A stretch of 26,302 nucleotides of DNA from Pigoraptor chileana (taxonomy: Eukaryota; Opisthokonta; Filasterea), in the NCBI GenBank assembly GCA_943704495.1, contig CALSCR010001345.1, positions 1-26,302 on the forward strand, read 5' to 3'. The position numbers and the translations under genes are program-made. This document shows, piece by piece, positions 1 through 10,609 of this stretch. The first letter of the stretch is position 1, and each line of letters opens with the position of its first letter. The notes below the pieces were generated by a model. It was given only the letters and a program-made list of their open reading frames with translations. It had not been told where the DNA came from and did not search any database.

Positions 1-2418
1 CACAAACACACAGAGCACCAACCTCCTTCCCTCCTGCCCGGCAATTGGTGTCCACGTGAGTGTCGCACTGTCAAAGGACGTGGAAGAGACAGTGACTGCA
101 GGCGGGTGCACTGCGTCGCCTTTGTGATCTCCCTGCTGCTCTTGCTCTTCCTGCTGCTCTTGTTCCTCCTGCTGTCCGGCGTCGGCGTCTGCATCTTCAA
201 AGTCGTCTCCGTACGACGCCTCCGCCTGCTGGGTCTCCTGCATACCCCCGTCGTCTTCCACAGCACTCGTCTCCTGCGCGGCGCTGGCGTCCGTCTCCAT
301 CGCGTCCTCGTGCGCCCTCTGCTGATCCGCACTCCCTCCAGCAGCATCTTCCTGTGGTTCAAAATCATCGCCATATGCGACGCCCTCTTGCTGCTTATCC
401 GCACTCCCTCCAGCAGCATCTTCCTGTTGCTCAAGTTCATCGCCATATGCGGCGTCCTCTTGCTGCTGATCCGCACTCCCTCCAGCAGCATCTTCCTGTG
501 GTTCAAAATCATCGCCATATGCGGCGTCCTCTTGCTGCTTCTCATGTGCCCCGCTGTCGTCGCCAGCAGCATCCTCTGCCGCATCCGACGCCGCAGTCTC
601 CCCAATTTGTTCCGAGGGCACATCGTGGTGTGATTGCACGGCTTGCTGGTCCGTCTGCTCATGTTGCTGTGGCAACACATCGGCAGTCCATTCTGACTTT
701 GCCGACGATTTCCTCGATGATGACGCCGAAGAGGACGCAGAGCTCGCAGAGGACGCTGAGGACGATGCCCCCTTCTTTCCCTTCTTTCCCGTCTTCCCCT
801 TCTTCTTCTTAGTGTCGGCCGCGGGCTTCTCAGGCGTGTGCGGAACGACCACAAGATGCGCGGGGCCTGCATCGCTCCACTCGCCCCACCCGACGGCATT
901 GCGGGCGCGCACCCTGAACACGACCCCCTTGCCCTTCTGCGCGGCGGCCGGTAGCAAAGCCACGGGGACTGTCGTCGCCGCATTCCCGTCGCCGCTGTCG
1001 TCGATGCACTCCTCCCACGCAGAGGATCCTGCCGGTGCAACCTGGACGGCATATCCCTCAATCGCCGCGCGTCCGTCGTGCGGCACGGGCCACGACACCT
1101 CGACGGCCTGAGCGTCGGCAACATCCACGGCCGATGGCGGCGACGGACGGCCCGGGACATCGACCGTCCAAGCGGCGACGCTGCGCTCACTCCATGCGCC
1201 AAGCCCAGCGCCCGTTTGGCAGGCAACGCGGAAGAAGTAACGCTGTCCCTCCTTCAAGCCCTCGACGCGCGCCGACGTGGCCGACCCGGATGCGATTTCC
1301 ACAGTTGCGACGGGCGCGGCATTCGCACTCGCCGGGCGCCCTCCTTTCGCCTTGCTCTTCAAGTCTTCTGGCTGGACATTTGCAAAGGCCTTGATGACGT
1401 ACCCACGCACGTCATCCCACCCTGCAGTGGCGGCGCCCAAGTGAGGGCCTTCCCACTCGACAGTGACCCACGTGCTGCCTACATCGCCGACAACAACTCC
1501 CTTGGGGCGAATATCGCGCGGCGGTGCAAGTCGCACGGGCACCGCGCACCGTGTCTTTGGTCCCTCGCGGCCTCTGCGAACAATGGAGACAGCAAACACA
1601 TACTCTGACCCGGCGGCGAGACCATCGACCGTGAGCGAGCACGCAGTGGTGGGTGCGCCGTGCGAATGCATGTCCACAGGCCCATCGACGCCAGAGCCAG
1701 GCACCAGAGGAGCATAATACACGCGGTATGCATCGTCGCGCATGGATCCGTGTGGGGGCTCCCACCGCACATCCACAGAGCCATCCGTCACTTTCCCGAC
1801 AGTGACATTCTGAACAGCAGCGACCATTGCTGCCGGCGGCACACGTGCGCCCGCCGCAGACGACACGCGCGACCCGGATGCACTGGCCCTGCCACCGCCA
1901 TCCTCGCGGTGGTGGAATGCAACAGAGGGAGGGCGCGTGCCCCCGTGTGGCGGAAGGGGCGGGCTGTGGTCGGCACGGTGCTTGGCTGTCTTGGCGCGGT
2001 TCACACGCTGCGGACTCGCGGGGCCATCGCCAACAAAGTCTTCTTCCTCGTCGGATGTTTCATCGGCATCGTCGCTGCGTCCGGCGCCACGGACTCCAGC
2101 GGGCGCACTCTTGATGTCTGTTGTTGTTTTGGTGGTGTTGTTGGCACAATTAATGAGGAAGTTGCGTGTGCGGTGGATTGCGTCAGAAATTGTTTGCTCT
2201 TCTGACTCCCCCCTGTGTCTATCATACAGCAGTGATGATGGCAGTAAATTCGAGAGACGCGGATGACACAAGCAAGAGCAGCCCACCCCTGGCAAAACGA
2301 TGTGCCGGTCTGTGTTCCGGGCGTGCCGTCCCGCGCTCAAGCACACGCGACGCGAGTCGTGTGGGCGAGCGCGAAGGTTCGGTCCGCCGGTGCTTTTTCT
2401 CCTTGTAGATGATTCCAT
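1..2418 (-). CDS. Fibronectin type III repeat protein with acidic tandem repeats (3' end outside window)
   Basis: A long minus-strand reading frame is open from the window edge to about 2463; the first in-frame ATG is at 2418-2416. Three FN3 domains are read N to C: about 1836-1510 (core VTDGSVDVRWEPP, then GLAAGSEYVFAVSI), 1530-1130 (STWVTVEWEGP, then GLKEGQRYFFRV) and 1160-825 (AVEVSWPVPHDG, then FRVRARNAVGWGEWS). A Lys-Gly and Ser-Ala linker follows (812-715). Next comes an acidic Gln/Glu/Asp-rich stretch (660-115) containing a 24-residue tandem repeat, and then a fourth FN3 start (PPAVTVSSTSFDSATLTW, 105-45). The exon probably ends near 23 at a GTTGGT donor, because the bases beyond are GT-rich like other introns here. 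The N-terminus is uncertain. An ATG at 2467 opens another frame of 81 codons, and a 5' intron with an acceptor near 2210 is possible. No signal peptide is visible, so it is probably intracellular. FN3 is a protein-binding fold; the function is unknown. Confidence 0.75.
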   Translation of the reverse strand, partial: MESSTRRKSTGGPNLRARPHDSRRVCLSAGRHARNTDRHIVLPGVGCSCLCHPRLSNLLPSSLLYDRHRGESEEQTISDAIHRTRNFLINCANNTTKTTTDIKSAPAGVRGAGRSDDADETSDEEEDFVGDGPASPQRVNRAKTAKHRADHSPPLPPHGGTRPPSVAFHHREDGGGRASASGSRVSSAAGARVPPAAMVAAVQNVTVGKVTDGSVDVRWEPPHGSMRDDAYRVYYAPLVPGSGVDGPVDMHSHGAPTTACSLTVDGLAAGSEYVFAVSIVRRGREGPKTRCAVPVRLAPPRDIRPKGVVVGDVGSTWVTVEWEGPHLGAATAGWDDVRGYVIKAFANVQPEDLKSKAKGGRPASANAAPVATVEIASGSATSARVEGLKEGQRYFFRVACQTGAGLGAWSERSVAAWTVDVPGRPSPPSAVDVADAQAVEVSWPVPHDGRAAIEGYAVQVAPAGSSAWEECIDDSGDGNAATTVPVALLPAAAQKGKGVVFRVRARNAVGWGEWSDAGPAHLVVVPHTPEKPAADTKKKKGKTGKKGKKGASSSASSASSASSSASSSRKSSAKSEWTADVLPQQHEQTDQQAVQSHHDVPSEQIGETAASDAAEDAAGDDSGAHEKQQEDAAYGDDFEPQEDAAGGSADQQQEDAAYGDELEQQEDAAGGSADKQQEGVAYGDDFEPQEDAAGGSADQQRAHEDAMETDASAAQETSAVEDDGGMQETQQAEASYGDDFEDADADAGQQEEQEQQEEQEQQGDHKGDAVHPPAVTVSSTSFDSATLTWTPIAGQEGRRLVLCVFV
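322..537 (-). repeat. 72-bp tandem repeat, 3 copies, inside the FN3 gene
   Basis: Three nearly identical 72-bp units start at 322, 394 and 466. On the minus strand each encodes 24 residues containing AYGDDFEPQEDAAGGSAD. They differ by a few substitutions (DDFEPQ versus DELEQQ). A related single YGDDFED motif lies at about 205-225. The unit length is a multiple of three, so copy-number change would keep the frame. Confidence 0.9.
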
Positions 2419-2521
2419 AAGGTGTGATGACCTCCGTATACAGGGGGCTGTGTGGGCGGCAAATCATTGTGCGACTAAAATTAAGTGCTATTTACAAGCC
2501 TTTGCTGCCAATGCACACACA

Positions 2522-2538
2522 CGTAATATATAAATTGG
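2522..2538 (-). promoter_or_regulatory. Candidate core promoter of the FN3 gene (CCAAT plus TATA-like)
   Basis: Read on the minus strand, the segment is CCAATTTATATATTACG, about 105 bp upstream of the ATG at 2418 and 55 bp upstream of the ATG at 2467. A start site about 30 bp downstream would give a short 5' leader. This is inferred from position and sequence only. Confidence 0.35.
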
Positions 2539-2539
2539 T

Positions 2540-4380
2540 CAAAATGATGCATATTATGACGAGTTCAAAAAAAAAATGACATCAAAGCGAGTGATGGTGC
2601 TCACTCAATCAGTGCTGATTTTCCCGACGGTGTCTCTGACTGGCCATCTACATATTGCGATTCAATCAACCAACTCTAAAACAGTTTTGCAGACACAGAA
2701 CAACACACAAACCTCCATTCATCAAAATCCTTAAGGCGACGCCCAAACGGAAGGATGATGGTCTGAGTAAACCGCTTCGGGTGAATCGCAGGGAAATTGA
2801 CGTTGGCGCTGGCGTGCGTCCCGTTCATCCTCGACGGATAGTGGGGGCAGCACGAGCAACTGCCGGCTGCGAATCTATCCGCGCACTACTCGCCACCCGG
2901 CGCTGCTTCTTGGGCAACTTCTCTTGATCACAGGGAAGATATTCACTGCGGTTGTCGGCTGTCTCATCGCCCTCTTTGTGTGCGAGTGCTCAGAGTGCGT
3001 ATTCCGCTCACCAACGGCGCGAAATATTCATTCGCCGCAACTATCTATTTTCCCGTCGTCGAATCAGCTGAGGACCCCATCCAGCGTGTCAACTCTACGA
3101 ATACACAAAACTGGGAGTATTATATTCGATTAATGCATTGAGGAATAAAGCCGGAGTAGGGAGTTGGTTCAGGGAGAAGCTACTGCGTGAGGGAAGATGT
3201 CGCAGGCGAAGTTGGGTGCATGCATGTGACATACACGCAATTACACACACACACGGTTCAGTGTGAAACAATAATGAACCAAAGACTGTCAATGTTGTCA
3301 GGCCAAAGTCCGACCAACTCCCGCAATTAAATTGGCGTTGGTTGGTTTTGTCATCAGAAATGGCCGCATTCCACATTAATGGGCGGGTTGCCATGGGCAA
3401 AGGGGAAGTCCCTACCGGATGTGTCCCTCAGAGTTAGCCCACACCAATGACGCTGTTACAGAGAGTGACGCAGGTTGTTGTTGTGGAATTATTCCCACAC
3501 AATTGGCGGCCACTTACTGGCAGACCACGGCAACACTGGCGTCGACGTGGATGGACAACCCAGATTCCACCCATTGTAATTGAATTCGGAGCGATTGGCG
3601 GTAGAGTGCGGGATTCAGAGGGAGAAAGTTCTTTTTCAGCCTCTTGGGAGAACAATAGATATTTCACATAATAGGGGATAGAGGGCCGCACCTCAGCTTG
3701 CCTCTCCATTACAGTTTCAAATGTCGCCTGTCAATGACTGATGGCGACCAGAATTCAGTACAAGGACCTGCTCCCGCTGCGGAAGGCGAACTTTCCGGCT
3801 CAGCCACGCCATTGAATGGCCTCTCACAAGCCGCGGGATTCGGCAACAGCACAAGTTGACAGACAATGAAGGCTTTATAGTGTCAAGAGTGCAAAGATGC
3901 ACCTGAAACATTCAACCTGTCTGTCCCAAAGAAAGGGCACATGACAACAACCGATGGCACAGGGATTGTTTGTGTGCGGCCCCAGTGCAGCGACCAGGCA
4001 GAAAAGTTAAACGTGTGGCGGAACAATCAATTCACAGGATTGAATTGACGGAGAGAAGCAAACGGACGGAGAATTGAATCGTGTCATTATGGCGAGTCGC
4101 AGGCATGTCGAACCAGTGGCATTCGACATGAGCGAAACGGCATGCACCGCCGGGAGAGTGCCGCGAGGGGAAAGGCCGCCCATCATGCGGGCGAATCAGA
4201 CGAAACGAGCACTAATGCACCCCCTTAAAAAACATCCACTCCATCCGCCGACCATGACAGCGCACCATCCACGAAAACAGCATTGCGCCGTGGACAACTA
4301 CTACTGGCACGGGGCGGAGGACAACGACGGGGACATGCGTGAATAGAAATGGATAGGTGCGGGATAAGAGAAGGGGGGTG
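2540..4380. other. Spacer with no recognised gene
   Basis: This 1.8-kb stretch lies between the FN3 promoter and the end of SDHAF1. It is less GC-rich than the exons and is dotted with CAATTG and GAATTG words. An imperfect 32-bp palindrome lies at about 3313-3346 (CCAACTCCCGC against GGCGTTGGTTGG). Open frames up to 91 codons exist on both strands, but none resembles a known family. One (minus, 3709-3518) ends at a GTAAGT donor-like site; it is not supported otherwise. The stretch could hold decayed repeats, but I see no terminal repeats or coding remnants to prove it. Confidence 0.4.
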
Positions 4381-4730
4381 TCATCGCATCTCAACCGTGT
4401 TGATGCCTATGAAACCCGGCATGCGCACGTCCCTCAGCCGTTTGCGTCCATTGCGAATGTGATATTCGATGCGCGCGGCATCAGTGCGCGCAACACTGCG
4501 ATGCTTTTCAAACTCACGCCGTATGTGGTGCTGGAGGGATCCACGTGCATCCTGCTTGGCCGTCAATAAAGACATACAATCACGAGGATGTATTAGCACG
4601 GATGGAAGCACACGCACACACATACAACATGGGAACAGAACGACATCACAAATGGTTTTTATGAAGAATGAAAGTTCGCACTATGTCGTATGGATCTCTT
4701 CCCATAGCGATGCAAAGGCACTACCTTGTA

Positions 4731-4764
<34 letters not shown>

Positions 4765-5055
4765 TCATACACACACACACGCGCACACATACACACACGC
4801 ACACACACACACGCGCACACACACACGCACACACACACACACGCACGCACACACACACGCACACGACATACATTGTCCCTATGAAGCACACTCTCGTTCA
4901 CTAACGCTTGCTTGCTGGAACATGGCCCACAGCAAGTCACCTTGATGACTAGAGAATCAAATACTCACCACAGGCTTCTCCTTGACCGCGCGTAGAAACG
5001 ATCGGTAAAGTCTCAGGACCTCCCGTTGGATACCGCTGTACATCACCGCAGACAT
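4381..5055 (-). CDS. SDHAF1: Succinate dehydrogenase assembly factor 1 (LYR-motif protein)
   Basis: Two exons: 5055-4969 (29 codons) and 4551-4381 (56 codons plus stop), 85 residues in all. The intron 4968-4552 has GTGAGT and CAG ends, phase 0, and carries a large CA/TG microsatellite. The spliced N-terminus has the LYR signature ([16 protein letters not shown] at residues 16-18). The second exon carries the SDHAF1-specific block: IRREFEKHR, then [19 protein letters not shown], which matches the human pattern RAEFRQH..RSDVLRIEYLYRRGRRQL. In the family, this mitochondrial matrix chaperone helps insert and protect Fe-S clusters in the SDHB subunit of complex II; the LYR motif recruits the Fe-S transfer machinery (HSC20). 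The length is close to yeast Sdh6 and shorter than human. TYW4-5 lies upstream on the same strand, 480 bp away. The homology rests on recognition by eye but is distinctive. Confidence 0.88.
4729..4865. repeat. (CA)n microsatellite with interruptions, inside SDHAF1 intron
   Basis: About 137 bp of CACACA broken by CG, TA and AA steps. It occupies a third of the single SDHAF1 intron. In the sense of the gene it is (TG)n. It creates long His/Thr and Cys/Val frames that are not genes. Confidence 0.9.
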
Positions 5056-5535
5056 TGCTTCAAACTTATACGCACACACGCACACTTGCTGCTTAAATGT
5101 TGCTTTTTAGGATGCTGCTTTCAGATGGAGTGATAAGAAAAGTAATGTTTGACGAACATTATTACGGACAGCTGACACATCGCACAATAATGACATCACG
5201 CCTGATTCCACCTTGACCATAAAATCCGGAGTGAAGCGGGAGTTTATCCCAGCGTAACAGACTCGGGGGATGTACAGGAGTAACACGCCAGTTTTGACGC
5301 CAGCATACAATGCCAGACAACACACGCGGGGCGTCCTTTACAACAAAAGCAGAAGTAATCGCATCTATTCGCTATATATTTGTGTGTGTGTGTTTCTCCT
5401 AATCAACAACCCCCAATCAAAAATGAAGAGCGAAAAAACGGGTACAGCAACAACAAACAAACATATAGGCGACTGAAAACACACCGAACCAAGCGGATTC
5501 ATTTATACATCACAACAAAGCCCGACAGGCTGCAG
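5056..5535. other. Gap between SDHAF1 start and TYW4-5 stop
   Basis: This 480-bp stretch should hold the 3' untranslated region of the TYW4-5 gene and the promoter of SDHAF1, both on the minus strand. A-rich sequence at 5400-5470 lies just past the TYW4-5 stop. No open frame here looks like a protein family. No clear TATA box is seen at the expected distance from the ATG at 5055. Confidence 0.5.
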
Positions 5536-8500
5536 TTACATGGGAGGCAGAGGTCCATCGATGCACTCGGAGCGGAGGACTTCAACGGCTCTTCTTGCGT
5601 AGAAATCGCGGAATTCCCTCGGAAGTTTGGCGAGCGACGCAGCCATCGCCGATGCGCTCGCCAGGCACTGCGCGCCGGTGGGAAGGTCTTTGCTGCCGTA
5701 CAGATCCTTCTTCTCGTACAGCTCCCTGTCGAGATTCCGCCAGAATACATTGACTGAGACAGAAGCCGACAGCGCAACGACATTGTGCAGCCACAGCGCA
5801 GGAATAAAGAGCATGTCGCCGGGACGAAGCACGACGTCCACACGAGTCGCCAGTGCAAATCGTGGCCACTCGTCGCACAGCGCGGCCGCACAGCCATCAA
5901 TGTCCGTGACGGGCGACACAGATCCTTCCATGTACATGCGATCGACGTCAGAGGGGCGCCACAGCGACACGCGCTTTGTGCCGACAATCTGACACAGGAC
6001 ATTGTCCATGACGTCGTAGTGCGTCCACATGCGCACGCCAGGGGAGCTCACGCGAAAGCAGCTGCTGAAATACCGCTCCCCCATATCGACGCCCAGCCAA
6101 TCGGGCAGCGCGAAATCGGCCGAAATCTCAGGGAAGGACTTGCATATGTCGCTGACGTCGCGTCGCATGTTCTCGCCGACAGTGCGAAAGTAAAGGTATC
6201 TGGACACACTCGGCGGCGGTGACTGTGGCGCAGTCGGTGTGGAGGCAGGCGTGGGCGCGGTCAGCGATTCCGTCACCAACTCAGAGAAGGGCATGTCGAC
6301 AAAGCGGAAGTTCTTCCTCACAAAGTCCAGCGCGGGCTCCGTGGCCACGTGCACCGACACCCGGCGGTGCCCGCACTGCGCCGCGAGGTACTCTCGAGTC
6401 CACTTCTCCACAGATGCGCCAAACGAGCACCCCTCCACAATGACGGGCGCGCGACGAGCGCAGTGCTCCGTCTCAAAATTGCCTATGGATGACGCATTGA
6501 TGCGGTCGACTGTGAATGGGGCGTTGAACAGTGCGTCGCGCTTCATCTTGACAGTGTCGTTACCACTGCCATCGTCGCCGCAGTCACCAGCAACGAGTGG
6601 ACTGCTGCGAAGATGCTTCTGGGTCGCAGTTGCTGCTCCATCAGCGTCATTGACAGCAGCACTCGGCGCATTGCATTCGTTGGCGTCACTTCCATACGAA
6701 AGGGATGCAACCATTGCGTTGATGAACGTCCCAAAACTGAAGCAGTTTCCGCCGCCGCCAAAAAAGTGCGCCGTTTCTCCGACCGCAACTGCGGCCATTT
6801 TGTTTGTCAGTGTTCCGCATTGGATGAGAGTAGATTGCGGGAGGGAGAGATACGCCCACGACGACCGGGCAATGTCAACCACAAACGCCGTGTGTTCCCA
6901 CGGAATTACGTGACCGGGATCCACACCGCCCACCACGACGAGATAGTCGCCCGGCAACGACGGAGTAACGTCAGCGCCAGACACAACAAAGATCGAATGC
7001 GAGTATCGCTGTGGCAACGGCCTGCCATTGGCATCCAGGGCATTCACGCGCCGCCACGTGCCCGCATCGACATGGAGTGTCCACAGGTCCCCATGGGCAC
7101 GGGTGGCGTCAGCAGCAAGGCCTCCGCAGACGTACACACACGACTGATCCGCGCTTGCGACTGCGGCGTGCGAGTGCCTTGACTCCGGCCATACCCCCGA
7201 CGCACTAAGGGCATCCACGTGCCAGCCGCTCGAGCCATCCGACCGCATCACAGCGACGTCACTTCGGACGGCGCCTCCCTTCCCACGTCCAAAGCACACC
7301 ACCACAGTCTTCCCCCCAGAGACACTCGTCACAGTGTGCCGATATCTCGCCAGCAAATCATCGGCGCCTGCGCTCTCCCCGGATGCAGCCTGCTTCACGT
7401 AGACGCGCTCCCATCGGGGCGACGGATGCATTGTGAGCACGTGACAGTCCGCCAGTGGGTTGCTAGGCGACGTCCTTCCTCCAACAACAAGCATTGCACT
7501 CCCGCCCAAGACCGACGCCGCACCGTGGAACATACGGGGCGACGGTGCACTCCCGGATGCGCCGAGGGGGACCCACCGACGAGTGGCACAGTCCATCACG
7601 TGAGCATCGTTCAGCCGCGAGTGCCCCACCTCCGTCGCACCACTTCCGCCACTTCCGCCACTTCCGCCACTTCCGCCAAATCCGCCAAAGACGACAATGC
7701 GGGCAGACACGGCGGACTCATCGTGAGACACGCCGACAGCACACGCAGAATGGCCCCACCGCCCATAACGCTGATCACGTGCTCCGTCCCCGCCACTCAG
7801 GGCCGCAGTCGACCACCTGAGGGACTGGGAGAGCGTGCGGGCAAAGTCAGACACAGGCGAGGGTTCGTTGCCACAGTCGACATAATGCGCGAGCAGGGCG
7901 TGGGCGTCAGGAATGATGGGGGTAAAGTCGGCGGTGATGGAGGCGAGGCCGCGTGCGTGCGCGTCGTTGACTGCCACGAGCACAAAATAGTGCAGCAGTT
8001 TGAGGTGCCACTCTTCATGCTCGTCAAACTCCTCCAGGGCATCGACGCGCTTCCATTCGTCTGCGCCAAGCAGTGCATAGAACGCAGACATATCCATCGC
8101 AGCCGCCGACGACCATCCCGACGCCACAAAGCGATCCGCCTGTGATTGCAGCGTCGGGAGTGCCTCAATCGCCCGCAGCGGCGAGCCCAACTTGCGAAAG
8201 TGCTTTGCCATGAAAATACCAAACGCAGTCTCCGGGTGTATTTGCTCGTAAAGCACAAAGGCAGCCGACGGAAAGCGCTGGCCCGCCCACGCAACAAGCG
8301 CACCGGAGAATCGGTTGTCGACATATGTGAGCACACATTCCGAAAGAAGGAGTGTGGGGACGGCGAAATCAATGCCCATCGACTCGAGCACGCGCTCCAG
8401 TGAGGCACAGTCCTGCAGGTCGGCCACGCCGTTCGAGTAGCGGTGTGACTGCATGCGGGCTCCATGCTCCCTGCCGGTGGGCGCAGACGATTCCCCGGGT

Positions 8501-9719
8501 GAGGAAGTGGTGTCACTGTGCGACACATCGCCTGCCGTCGCACCTTCACCGAGTCCACCCTTCGCCTTCTTGGCACTGGAAGGGACGGGTGCCGCGCCAC
8601 TTGCCACCGCAGTAACACGCATGTCCCCCCCAACAAGAGCCGCGAGCTCGGAAGAACCCTGGATGGTTGCACACTTTCGCGATATGACATCCGGCAAGTC
8701 AATCTCAAAGTAACGGAAATTTGCGCCTGGACATGCACGCCTGAGACGGAAAAAACCGGTATCGAACCCACAACCTAGCGATATGAATTGGCACGAAGTA
8801 TTCGGCGCACAACCAGTTGAGCTGCTATCAGCGTTGGCAGTGTCCGTGTTCGGTTTGTTCGCGTCTAGAAACCTCAGCAGAATGTCGTTGACAACCTTGG
8901 CGCGAATGTAATAACCACTGTATATGAATTGTGCAAGGTGTGAGAGAGATGTAGGATTCAAGTCAGTGTCTTAGGCCGCGGTGCCCATGGACTCCACAGG
9001 TGTGAGAGAGAGAGTGTGTGTGTGTAGGTGTGTGTGTGTGTGCATGTCGGTGTGAGTGCGGGTGTGTGTATTTGTGTGTGTTTGTGTGTGTTTGTGTGTG
9101 TGCGTGTGTGTGGGTGTGTGTGCGTGGGTGTGTGGGTGTGTGGGGTGGGTGTGTGTGTGTGCAACCGGTTTTGACAAAGTAGGAGAAATCAGGGATGCGC
9201 TGAGGAAGGCAGTGCCAGAGATAGAGACGCTGCATGCAGCACACGACGGCACGGGGTAAGCACACCACTACGCACGGCACACGCAATGCAGACCCACCGG
9301 TTGATCAGGGGCGACCGTCGTGACGTCTTTGCAACAAAGTGACGCAGAAAGCCATCGTCAAAGTACCCTTGCCGCTCCATCGACCGCTTGCTCACAATGC
9401 TGTTGTCGTTCGTTCCCTGCAGTCGGTCTGCGTGGCTCTTGTCCTTCGCAGTCGGCCCCTTGACTACCTTGACTCCATTGTTATGTTGGCTGCGGGATGC
9501 CTGTCGTGCACCCTGTGCCTCCATCGTCGCATCTGCCCCACCCACAATTGCAGCGGAGGCGGCGGCGGCGGAGTCTAATTCAACACTCCTTACTCCGTCA
9601 GTGGCATGTGCATCTGCATTGTCCGCGGTGGAACCCGTGTGATTTGTTGTAGGGATATCGCAAGCCCTACCACCAACCAGGGTACGCGATATCAGCGATG
9701 CCGACCCAGCAGCATCCAT
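5536..9719 (-). CDS. TYW4: tRNA wybutosine-synthesizing protein 4/5 fusion: LCMT-type methyltransferase, kelch, JmjC hydroxylase
   Basis: Two exons: 9719-9298 and 8917-5536; the intron 9297-8918 (GTGGGT..CAG) splits an Arg codon. The product is 1267 residues. Exon 1 ends with the LCMT2 N-terminal pattern ([13 protein letters not shown], then GYFDDGF and SPLINR), which joins [11 protein letters not shown] in exon 2. The S-adenosylmethionine site is LGCGFDT (188-194), followed by [10 protein letters not shown] and SECVLTYVD. Kelch repeats ([39 protein letters not shown]) fill about 525-880. The C-terminal ~330 residues are a TYW5-like JmjC domain with an intact iron triad: H1107 and D1109 ([10 protein letters not shown]) and H1185 ([10 protein letters not shown]), ending with [12 protein letters not shown] as in TYW5. 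In the known pathway TYW4 methylates and methoxycarbonylates, and TYW5 hydroxylates, the wybutosine base at position 37 of tRNA-Phe. A low-complexity Ala/Gly leader precedes the conserved part, so the start may be the later ATG at about 9525. Confidence 0.95.
7641..7676 (-). repeat. 9-bp tandem repeat coding for a Gly-Gly-Ser linker in TYW4-5
   Basis: Four perfect copies of CACTTCCGC, with a decayed fifth to 7685. On the minus strand they encode [13 protein letters not shown] within the first kelch blade, right after IVVFGGFGG. The insert is in frame and looks like a loop expansion by slippage. Confidence 0.9.
8949..8998 (-). repeat. Dispersed ~50-bp intronic repeat, copy A (TYW4-5 intron)
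   Basis: This copy lies 31 bp upstream of the acceptor at 8918. Read on the minus strand it runs from TGTGGAGTCCATGGGCAC to GACTTGAATCCTACAT. It matches copy B at about 43 of 49 positions. All copies sit in introns in the sense of their host gene. Confidence 0.85.
9003..9164. repeat. (TG)n microsatellite in the TYW4-5 intron
   Basis: About 160 bp of TGTGTG interrupted by GG, TTT and CG steps. It sits between the donor at 9297 and repeat copy A. In the sense of the gene it is a CA-rich tract. Confidence 0.9.
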
Positions 9720-9977
9720 CTTTCATGCGGCCAAAAGTAAGGCCTTTTCCCGTCGCGATGTACGCACTTGACATGCGTCATGCATGAATCTGTGGTTCCT
9801 TTTAATGTGAGTGTATGTGTGTTGTGTGTGAACCATTTGAGGGAGCACTATGATGACGCACTGTGCTGCACGTGTCCCGTGTTACGTCTGGATGAAATTC
9901 ATGCGACATCTCGCTTACTTTGTTCCCGCCATTTTTCATTTTTTTCAAAACGACACACATTTACTGTGCTCACACAC

Positions 9978-9990
9978 ACACAACACCTCA

Positions 9991-10039
<49 letters not shown>

Positions 10040-10040
10040 C
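9978..10040. repeat. (CA)n microsatellite
   Basis: The tract has an almost pure CACACA core at 9990-10036, flanked by CTCACTCA-type variants. It is intergenic. Confidence 0.9.
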
Positions 10041-10391
10041 ACACACATGTTCACTCACACGCTTACTCACTCACTTAGACCGACAGACCAGAAGTATCCC
10101 ACCCATTTCATAAACACAATAATGGGGAGATCACAGCTGTTCCATCCCTTGCAGTTATGTGAGGTGAGAAAGCTGCTGTGCTTCTCACACGGGGAAATGA
10201 CCCAACCAACTGCCACACTGCACACACGCTCAGATGCGCGCGAGTCAGCGTCGTCCACGTGACCCCCCTCCAGCCTCTCTTCACCCCATGAATTGGCAGC
10301 GGATGCGGCTCACACTGCATCGGCTGTCAGTCTAACCCTATGTTGGTCGTGCAGCCCGCCTTTGGCTGTGGCTGCCTGTCCCACTCTCTCC

Positions 10392-10460
10392 AACACACAC
10401 ACACACACACACACACCGCCAAACATACACACGCCTCCCGCACACACACATACACACACA
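10392..10460. repeat. (CA)n microsatellite with interruptions
   Basis: CACACA runs broken by CCGCCAAACAT and CTCCCG. It is intergenic, on the left flank of the GC-rich island. Confidence 0.85.
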
Positions 10461-10609
10461 TTTCATCGTGCGCCGTCTTCTCTCGCCCGCTTCCCGCGCA
10501 CGTTAAAGTCACACAAAAAGAAGCCCGCACATGGAGGGCTGGATGGGGGTGGCGCGTGGGTGGCGCGCTCGGGGACGTTTGCCCCGCATTGCCTTTGTTG
10601 GTTCTGCAG

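Noticed and set aside
106-633. Leu/Ile-rich plus-strand frame of 175 codons
   Set aside because: It is the antisense of the acidic repeat region of the FN3 gene; the minus frame has FN3 domains on both sides and the plus frame has none.
3434-3709. Minus-strand 91-codon frame with an internal GTAAGT
   Set aside because: It has an ATG and a donor-like site, but no recognisable family, no matching next exon and no coding-type composition.
4469-4945. Long frame with His-Thr repeats (and the Cys-Val frame opposite)
   Set aside because: It is the translation of the CA microsatellite in the SDHAF1 intron. The same applies to the CA frames near 8960-9290, 9768-10262 and 11257-11580.
7219-8145. 308-codon plus-strand frame
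   Set aside because: It is a shadow of the kelch and methyltransferase region of TYW4-5; it has no domain features, and the opposite frame is clearly conserved.
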